In this document: positions 4,943 to 9,831 of the stretch, in pieces
How the letters are laid out: every line of letters starts with the position of its first letter
Position numbering within the stretch: position 1 is the stretch's first letter
DNA from: Euzebyaceae bacterium
GTDB taxonomy: Bacteria; Actinomycetota; Nitriliruptoria; Euzebyales; Egibacteraceae
DNA: 9,831 bases
Assembly (NCBI GenBank): GCA_013698135.1
Contig: JACCVM010000091.1
Coordinates: forward strand, 1-9,831
Direction: 5' to 3'
Program-made: the position numbers and the translations under genes
Notes under the pieces: model-generated
Database searches by the model: none
What the model saw: the letters and a program-made list of their open reading frames with translations, nothing else
Told to the model about the DNA's origin: nothing

Positions 4943-6208
4943 TCACCCCGCCGAGGCGCGCCTTCCAGGGTCGGCGAACCACACGGCCGCGGCCAGGGCG
5001 AGGACGCCGGCGCCGCTGACCACGGACGGCAGCGGCAGGCTCAGCGCCAGCGCCGCGCACCCCACCAGGCCGAGCGCGGCGAGCCAGCGCGGCCAGCGCC
5101 GCCGGTCGTCGCCCAAGGTCCAGGCGCTGGCGTTGGCGATCGCGTAGTAGGCGAGCACGGTGAAGGAGCTGAACCCGATCGCGCCGCGCAGGTCCACCGC
5201 CAGCACCAAGGCGATGACGAGCACGGCAACCGTTGCCTCGGCCAGGTGCGGCACCTTGTTGCGCGGATGCACGGCGGCGAGGTAGCGGGGCAGCTCGCCG
5301 TTGCGGGCCATCGCGAAGGTGGTGCGGCTGACCCCGACGGTCAACGACAGCAGGACGCCAAGTGAGGCGACGGTGGCGCCGATGCGCACGGCCGGCAGCA
5401 GCACGGCGAGCCGCCCTCCCTCGACCGCCGTGGCCAACGGCGCGGAGCTGCTCGCCAGCCGCTCGGGGCCGGCCGCCAGCAGTGCGGCGACGGCGACGGC
5501 CGCGTACACGCCGAGTGTGATGCCCAGAGCCAAGGGAATCGCGCGAGGGATCGTGCGCTCCGGCTCGACGACCTCCTCGCCCAGCGTGGCGATCCGCGCG
5601 TAGCCAGCGAAGGCGAAGAACAGCAGCCCGGCAGACTGCAAGATCCCGCGCAGACCGCCCACGCCGAGGTCACCAAGATTGCCGGCATCGCCCTGCCCAC
5701 CGAACAGCGCCGCCACAACGACGGCGGCCAGGGCGGCGAACACGATCGCTACGACCCCGCGGGTCAGGGCCGCCGTCTTCTGCACGCCGGCGTAGTTGAC
5801 GGTGGTGCAGGCGACCACCGCGGCCACGGCCAGCGACCTGGCGAAGTCCGGGTAGGCGTACGCGCCGAAGGTCAGGGCCATCGCCGCGCAGCTCGCGGTC
5901 TTGCCGACGACGAATCCGGCGCCGGCGAGGTAGCCCCAGAACGGCCCCAGCTGCCGGCGGCCGTAGACGTAGGTACCGCCGGACTCGGGGTGGACCGCCG
6001 CCAGTTGCGCCGAGGACGTGGCGTTGCAGTAGGCGACGGCGGCGGCAACCGCCAGACCGATCAGCAGTCCCGCGCCCGCCGCCTCGGCGGCTGGTCCGAT
6101 GGCCGCGAACACCCCGGCGCCGACCATCGATCCCAGACCGATGACGACCGCGTCGCGCGTGGTCAGCCGCCGTGCCAGCCGTGCTTGCTCCCCGGCGTCC
6201 GATCCCAT
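4943..6208 (-). CDS. APC-family amino acid permease
   Basis: This is a cytoplasmic-membrane transporter of 421 residues, the usual length for a compact amino acid/polyamine/cation (APC) permease with about twelve membrane segments. The first segment contains GLGSMVGAGVF (24-34), the glycine-rich unwound helix that contacts the substrate in this superfamily. ESGGTYVYGRRQLGP (75-89) and FAFAGYARIATLGEEVVEPERTIPRAI (198-224, sixth segment and the following loop) are further APC signatures. The substrate cannot be read from the sequence; an amino acid or an amine is likely. The start is ATG 6208, with GAGGAGG five bases upstream. The gene begins 18 bases after the thiolase stop on the same strand, so the two are probably co-transcribed. 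It ends exactly where the convergent Fur-family gene ends. Confidence 0.88.
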   Translation of the reverse strand: MGSDAGEQARLARRLTTRDAVVIGLGSMVGAGVFAAIGPAAEAAGAGLLIGLAVAAAVAYCNATSSAQLAAVHPESGGTYVYGRRQLGPFWGYLAGAGFVVGKTASCAAMALTFGAYAYPDFARSLAVAAVVACTTVNYAGVQKTAALTRGVVAIVFAALAAVVVAALFGGQGDAGNLGDLGVGGLRGILQSAGLLFFAFAGYARIATLGEEVVEPERTIPRAIPLALGITLGVYAAVAVAALLAAGPERLASSSAPLATAVEGGRLAVLLPAVRIGATVASLGVLLSLTVGVSRTTFAMARNGELPRYLAAVHPRNKVPHLAEATVAVLVIALVLAVDLRGAIGFSSFTVLAYYAIANASAWTLGDDRRRWPRWLAALGLVGCAALALSLPLPSVVSGAGVLALAAAVWFADPGRRASAG

Positions 6209-6226
6209 CCGGCCCTCCTCGGCTTG

Positions 6227-7450
6227 CTAGCGGCTGGCCGTGACCGCTGCACGCTCGAAGACCGCCGCGATCCCCTGACCGCCTCCGATGCACATCGTCT
6301 CCAGGCCGTAGCGAGCTTCGCGGCGTTGCATCTCGTGCAGCAGCGTGGCCAGAATCCTGGCGCCGGTGGCACCGACCGGGTGACCCAGCGAGATACCCGA
6401 CCCGTTGACGTTGAGCCGATCGAAGTCGGCGTCCGACAGCTTCCATTCCCGGGTCACGGCCAGCACCTGGGCGGCAAACGCCTCGTTGAGCTCGATCAGG
6501 TCCATGTCGGCCAGGGTGAGCCCCGCCCGGTCCAGCGCCCGAGCGGAGGCCGGGACGGGACCGATGCCCATCGTCTTCGGCGGTACACCGGCCACGGCCC
6601 ACGACACGAGCCGGGCAAGGGGGCGAAGGCCGAGCGCCTCCGCGCGGGCGGGATGGGTGACGATGCAAGCCGCCGCGCCGTCGTTCTGGCCGCTGGCGTT
6701 CCCCGCGGTCACCGTGGCCTCCGGGTCCGCACCCGAGCGCACCGCCCGCAACCGGGCGAGCTGCTCCAGCGACGTGTCCCTGCGGGGATGCTCGTCGCTG
6801 TCGACCGTGGTGTCGCCGCGACGGCTCGGAACGGTCACCGGCACGATCTCGTCGCTGAACCGCCCCTCGTCCTGCGCGGCGACGGCACGCTGATGCGAGC
6901 TCAGCGCGAGCTCGTCCTGCTCCTGCCGCCCGATCTTGTATTCCCGCCGCAGGTTCTCGGCCGTCTCCAGCATGCCGCCCGGTACCGGATGGTTCACCCC
7001 ACCGGCGGTCACTCGCGCGCGACCAAGACGGTCCACCAGATCGACGGAGTCACCGGCACCCCACCGCAGACTGCCGGCGTAGTGCTCGGCCGAGCTCATG
7101 CTCTCCGCCCCCCCGGCGATCACCAGGTCGCACACGCCGGTCTGGACCTGCATCGCCGCGTAGCAGACCGCCTGCAGTCCCGATCCGCAGCGCCGGTCCA
7201 ACTGCAGGCCCGGCACGTCGCTACCCAGCCCCGCGTCCAGCGCCGCGACCCGGCCGATCGCGGGAGCCTCGCCGTTCGGGTAACCCTGCCCAAAGACCAC
7301 GTCGTCGACGTCGCCCGACTCCAGTCCCGCACGGTCGCACAACGCCCGGATCACGGCCGCACCAAGGGTGGCCGCCGGCAGTGGCTTCAGCACGCCGCCG
7401 TAGCGGCCGACTGGCGTGCGGAGGGGTTGGCAGACAACGGCGTCGCGCAT
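6227..7450 (-). CDS. Thiolase (acetyl-CoA C-acyltransferase)
   Basis: Thiolases cleave 3-ketoacyl-CoA with CoA, or condense two acyl-CoAs, in the cytoplasm. The 407-residue product has all active-site blocks: Cys88 in DRRCGSGLQA (acyl-enzyme nucleophile), NEAFA at 322-326, His357 in GHPVGATGAR, and the catalytic base Cys387 in CIGGGQG. Length and motifs fit the FadA/acetyl-CoA acetyltransferase group. Whether it degrades fatty acids or makes acetoacetyl-CoA is not decided by sequence, and no 3-hydroxyacyl-CoA dehydrogenase partner is in view. I chose ATG 7450 because MRDAVVCQPLRTPVGRYGG is the classical thiolase start. The open frame continues upstream to 7585, but that part overlaps the preceding gene and lacks family similarity. 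The ribosome site is weak. A small hairpin lies in the 50-base gap before it. Confidence 0.92.
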   Translation of the reverse strand: MRDAVVCQPLRTPVGRYGGVLKPLPAATLGAAVIRALCDRAGLESGDVDDVVFGQGYPNGEAPAIGRVAALDAGLGSDVPGLQLDRRCGSGLQAVCYAAMQVQTGVCDLVIAGGAESMSSAEHYAGSLRWGAGDSVDLVDRLGRARVTAGGVNHPVPGGMLETAENLRREYKIGRQEQDELALSSHQRAVAAQDEGRFSDEIVPVTVPSRRGDTTVDSDEHPRRDTSLEQLARLRAVRSGADPEATVTAGNASGQNDGAAACIVTHPARAEALGLRPLARLVSWAVAGVPPKTMGIGPVPASARALDRAGLTLADMDLIELNEAFAAQVLAVTREWKLSDADFDRLNVNGSGISLGHPVGATGARILATLLHEMQRREARYGLETMCIGGGQGIAAVFERAAVTASR

Positions 7451-7458
7451 CAGCTCGA

Positions 7459-7477
7459 GGCTTCTCGCAGGGAAGCC
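7459..7477. repeat. Short hairpin in the leader of the thiolase gene
   Basis: GGCTTC (7459-7464) and GAAGCC (7472-7477) are perfectly complementary around a seven-base loop. It lies 9-27 bases upstream of the thiolase ATG, where it could reduce access to the already weak ribosome site. The stem is short and has no T-run, so it is not a terminator. It may be chance. Confidence 0.3.
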
Positions 7478-7500
7478 AAGCCTAGGAGATCGCCGGGTGG

Positions 7501-7989
7501 CTAGCTGGCGGCGGCGGCGCGCCACGTCGGCCACGCCACCGGCGCAGCACCCTCGATCTGATCGACGATCTGACCGAGGTACCAACGCCGGAACGTGACC
7601 AGCTCGGGCGGGGTCGCCAGCGTCAGCAGCTCTCCTTTGCGGCAGTAGTCGTCGGCCTCTTCAAGCAGAGCGGCCAGCGACAAGGCCGCCTCGCGTGCCT
7701 CGACCGGCAGCTGCATCTGGGTGTCGATGCTGCGGTCGCCGCGCTGCATCGCCCGCTCGATCAGCGCGTTGGGCTCGGCGGTGAAGGCAGCGAAGCGCTC
7801 CCGCAGGGCGGTCGCCACGTCCAGCAGCCGGCGTGGCACGTCGTAGTCGGTGTTGGGATGTGGGTTGGCGATCAGCGCGAACTCTCGCAGCAGGCCCTCG
7901 TGCTGCTCCTGCGCGCGGGCCATCACGTCCAGCGGCAAGGCGACCAGGCGCACGCGATGCAAGTCCAGCCCGCTGCTGGTCGGTGTCAC
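7501..7989 (-). CDS. Conserved companion of RsbW-like ATPase, function unknown
   Basis: This is a 162-residue soluble protein, largely helical in appearance, with no membrane segment or signal peptide. I recognise no catalytic motif. Recognisable blocks are QEQHEGLLREFALI (27-40), VPRRLLDV (51-58), LLEEADDYCRKGELLTLATP (108-127) and TFRRWYLGQIVDQIEG (132-147). From memory, Actinobacteria often carry proteins with these blocks directly beside RsbW-like ATPases, but I know of no assigned role. It starts at GTG 7989, one base after the ATPase stop, which implies one transcript and coupled translation. A role in the same sigma-factor or stress switch, for example as a binding partner, is only inference from this tight pairing. 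Confidence 0.75.
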   Translation of the reverse strand: MTPTSSGLDLHRVRLVALPLDVMARAQEQHEGLLREFALIANPHPNTDYDVPRRLLDVATALRERFAAFTAEPNALIERAMQRGDRSIDTQMQLPVEAREAALSLAALLEEADDYCRKGELLTLATPPELVTFRRWYLGQIVDQIEGAAPVAWPTWRAAAAS

Positions 7990-7990
7990 G

Positions 7991-8371
7991 TCAGGCCACC
8001 GCGGGCGCGAGCTCGAACCACACCGTCTTCCCGCTGGGACCGATGTCGCTGCCCCACGCGTCGGCCAGCGATTCGACCAGGACCAAGCCCCGGCCGGTCG
8101 CGGCCTCGGCGCTGTAGCGACGCACGGACGGGGCCAGCGACGACTGATCGCCCACCTCCATGCGCAGCCCGCCGCTGGTCCGTACCACGGTCAGCGTCAC
8201 CTCGCTGCGCGCATGCAGCACCGCGTTGGTGACCAGTTCGCTGACCAGGATCAAGGCGGTGTCGGTCAGCTCGGGCAGACCGAGCTCGCTCAACGCCGAG
8301 GTCACGAACCGGCGGGCCTGACGGGCGCTGAGGGGTTCGGCAGGCAGGGTGGTATGCAGGACCGTCACCAT
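7991..8371 (-). CDS. RsbW-like ATP-binding protein (anti-sigma factor-type serine kinase fold)
   Basis: This is a small, stand-alone GHKL ATPase of the HATPase_c_2 type, 126 residues from ATG 8371. Proteins of this kind act as anti-sigma factors or as kinases of anti-sigma antagonists in stress signalling. The N-box is ELVTNAVLHA (45-54, with Glu45 and Asn49), the G1 box is EVGDQS (72-77, Asp75) and the G2 box is GRGLVLVESLADAWG (93-107). The start at 8371 has AGGG five bases upstream; an in-frame ATG at 8392 with GGGG eight bases upstream would add seven residues. No sigma factor, STAS-domain antagonist or SpoIIE phosphatase is in the window, so the partner is unknown. The gap to der holds a possible -10 (TGTAAT, 8475-8470 on the minus strand) without a clear -35. 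Confidence 0.87.
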   Translation of the reverse strand: MVTVLHTTLPAEPLSARQARRFVTSALSELGLPELTDTALILVSELVTNAVLHARSEVTLTVVRTSGGLRMEVGDQSSLAPSVRRYSAEAATGRGLVLVESLADAWGSDIGPSGKTVWFELAPAVA

Positions 8372-8517
8372 TCCATCCCTGCCCTCGTCCATCGCACGAA
8401 CCCCAACCCCCGGCTCTCTGCGCGACCAGCAGGTCTGCGCAAGAAAGGGGCGCCTTACTGAGGGTCACCATTACAGCGTGTCGCGAAACCTCATCGGCGT
8501 TCGGCAGTCCGCAGGCG

Positions 8518-9831
8518 TCACCGCGACCGGCCCGGTGGTTGCTCCACTCCGTTCCCACGGTCCTCCCAGCGGGTCCGCAGCCGGACACCCAGGTTGATGG
8601 GCGAACCCATGAACCCGAACGTCTCCCGCAGCCGTCGCTCCAGGTAACGCAGGTAGCCGGGTGACAGCTCGCCGGTGGTGAAGATCCGGAACGTGGGTGG
8701 GCCCACCGCCACCTGGGTGGCGTAGCGCAACCGCACGGGGCGCCCGTCGTGCAGTGGCGGGGCGGTGGCCGCCGTGGCCTCGGACAGCCATTCGTTCAGC
8801 CTCGCCGTGGGCACCCGTTGCGTCCACTGCGCCAGCACCGCGTCGACCGCGGGCAGCAGCCGGTCGATGCCGCGGCCGGTGGCGGCTGACGTGCGTACCA
8901 GCGGCGCCCATCCGACGAAGTGCAGCAGCCGTTCGAGCTCCCGCTCGATCCACCCGCGACGGTCCTCGTCGACCAGATCCCATTTGTTGAGCACGACCAC
9001 CAGCGCCCGACCGGCATCCAGGATCTGGCGAGCCAGCTTCTGCTCCTGCTCCCCCACCTCCTGGGCGGCGTCCACCACCAGCAACGCAACCGACGCCGCG
9101 TGCAGCGCCTGGACCGTCCGCACCGAGCTGTAGTACTCGGTGGGTTCGCCCTTGCGCAGCTTGCGGCGCAGGCCCGCGGTGTCGACGAAGCGGTAGGCCA
9201 GCCCGCCCTCCACCTCGACGATGGTGTCGACGGAGTCGCGGGTGGTGCCGGGGCGAGCGTCGACGATGGTGCGCTGCTCGCCGAGCAGGCGGTTGAACAG
9301 CGAGGACTTGCCGACGTTGGGCCGACCGATCAGCGCCACGCCACCGACCTCGTCGGCGGGCGGCTGCGCCCGCTCGAAGGCGCCGTCGGCGCCGAGCCGT
9401 TCGACGATGACATCAAGCAGGTCGCCCGAGCCACGGCCGTGCAACGCGCTGACCGCCAACGGCTCGCCCAGTCCAAGGGCGTACAGCGCCGCCAGCTCCG
9501 CGTGCGGCTGGCTGGGCTTGCCGAGCCCGTCGGCCTTGTTGCCCACGAGCAGGACCGGTAACCCGGCCGCACGGAGCCAGTCCGCGGCGGCCGCGTCCTC
9601 CTCGGTGATCCCCACGGTGGCGTCGACCACCAGCAGCACCAGATCGGCCGCCTGGGTGGCCACCTCCGCCGAAGCCGAGATGGCGTCGGCGAGCGGATCG
9701 GGCGAGTTCTCGCGGTTGCCGGACCCGCGACCGCCGGACCCGCGACCGCGCTCGGCGTTGCGGCCGCGCGCCCATCCCGGCGTCCAGCCGCCGGTGTCGA
9801 CCAGCGCCAGGCGATGGTGGCCCCACTCCAC
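8518..9831 (-). CDS. der: Ribosome-assembly GTPase Der (EngA), missing its N-terminus at the right edge
   Basis: Der is an essential GTPase with two GTP-binding domains that helps mature the large ribosomal subunit. The window holds 437 residues; the first roughly 45-50, with the Walker A of domain 1, lie beyond the edge. Visible in order are G3 DTGGW (12-16) and G4 GNKAD (97-101) of domain 1, then G1 GRPNVGKSS (169-177), G2 ARPGTTRDS (192-200), G3 DTAG (217-220), G4 NKWD (282-285) and G5 TSA (314-316) of domain 2. The KH-like C-terminal domain ends in FGFMGSPINLGVRLR (405-419). Between DTGGW and the following helix there are 36 residues, where actinobacterial homologues I remember have about 13. 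This extra loop is rich in Gly, Arg and Ser. The first visible codon, GTG, is an internal valine, not the start. Confidence 0.95.
   Translation of the reverse strand: MEWGHHRLALVDTGGWTPGWARGRNAERGRGSGGRGSGNRENSPDPLADAISASAEVATQAADLVLLVVDATVGITEEDAAAADWLRAAGLPVLLVGNKADGLGKPSQPHAELAALYALGLGEPLAVSALHGRGSGDLLDVIVERLGADGAFERAQPPADEVGGVALIGRPNVGKSSLFNRLLGEQRTIVDARPGTTRDSVDTIVEVEGGLAYRFVDTAGLRRKLRKGEPTEYYSSVRTVQALHAASVALLVVDAAQEVGEQEQKLARQILDAGRALVVVLNKWDLVDEDRRGWIERELERLLHFVGWAPLVRTSAATGRGIDRLLPAVDAVLAQWTQRVPTARLNEWLSEATAATAPPLHDGRPVRLRYATQVAVGPPTFRIFTTGELSPGYLRYLERRLRETFGFMGSPINLGVRLRTRWEDRGNGVEQPPGRSR
9719..9748 (-). repeat. Two perfect 15-bp tandem repeats inside der
   Basis: CCGGACCCGCGACCG (plus strand) occurs twice without a gap, at 9719-9733 and 9734-9748. 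Because 15 is a multiple of three, the frame is kept and the repeat encodes GRGSG twice. It lies in the loop insert directly after the switch II motif of the first GTPase domain. Confidence 0.9.

Noticed and set aside
5990..7504. Open frame of 504 codons on the plus strand
   Set aside because: It is antisense to the thiolase and permease genes, has biased composition and shows no domain.
8393..8517. Rho-independent terminator after der
   Set aside because: No stem of useful length followed by T residues on the minus strand is visible; the partial palindrome GGTCACC at 8463-8469 is too short.

Overview
The window is high-GC, gene-dense DNA from an actinobacterium. The evidence is the strong G/C third-position bias, several GTG starts, an RsbW-like anti-sigma ATPase of the kind common in Actinobacteria, and protein sequences that read like actinobacterial homologues (IlvD, Fur-family regulator, Der). 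I cannot name the genus. Nearly every gene lies on the minus strand; the one intact plus-strand gene is the Fur-family regulator.

Layout, left to right. 1-539: the N-terminal part of dihydroxy-acid dehydratase (ilvD), running off the left edge. 540-922: a non-coding stretch holding the ilvD leader with a 9-bp inverted repeat, then a decayed plus-strand fragment of a taurine/nitrate-type ABC transporter ATPase. 923-4404: a minus-strand cluster read from right to left as cbiM (with a fused CbiN-like PDGLE domain), cbiQ, cbiO, then a membrane-anchored alpha/beta hydrolase. 4508-4942: a divergent Fur-family regulator. 4439-4482: the shared control region, with a promoter-like sequence and a 6-5-6 inverted repeat resembling a nickel-uptake-regulator box. 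4943-7450: an APC-family amino acid permease preceded by a thiolase. 7501-8371: an RsbW-like ATPase and a small companion protein. 8518-9831: the GTPase Der (EngA), missing its N-terminus at the right edge.

The best-supported functional unit is the metal-uptake module. CbiM is the substrate-binding membrane protein and keeps the Met1/His2/His67 metal site of the NikM/CbiM family. CbiQ is the transmembrane coupling protein and CbiO the ATPase, while the divergent Fur-family protein is probably its metal-sensing repressor. No B12-riboswitch-like element was recognised upstream of cbiM. Together with the Fur-type control region, this favours nickel over cobalt as the substrate, but that is inference.

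The most unusual feature is the cbiM-cbiQ junction. The last codons of cbiM, including its stop codon, are present three times in tandem. Every stop is TGA, every copy is in the same reading frame as both cbiM and cbiQ, and each stop is followed within 3-6 bases by a GTG or ATG. Other points worth a second look are the ABC-ATPase relic, a low-complexity insert in switch II of the first Der GTPase domain that coincides with a 15-bp tandem repeat, and two convergent genes whose stop codons abut as TGATCA. I see no phage, insertion sequence, CRISPR array, tRNA or rRNA. Most of the window is ordinary metabolism and housekeeping, and I do not see a wholly new multi-gene system.
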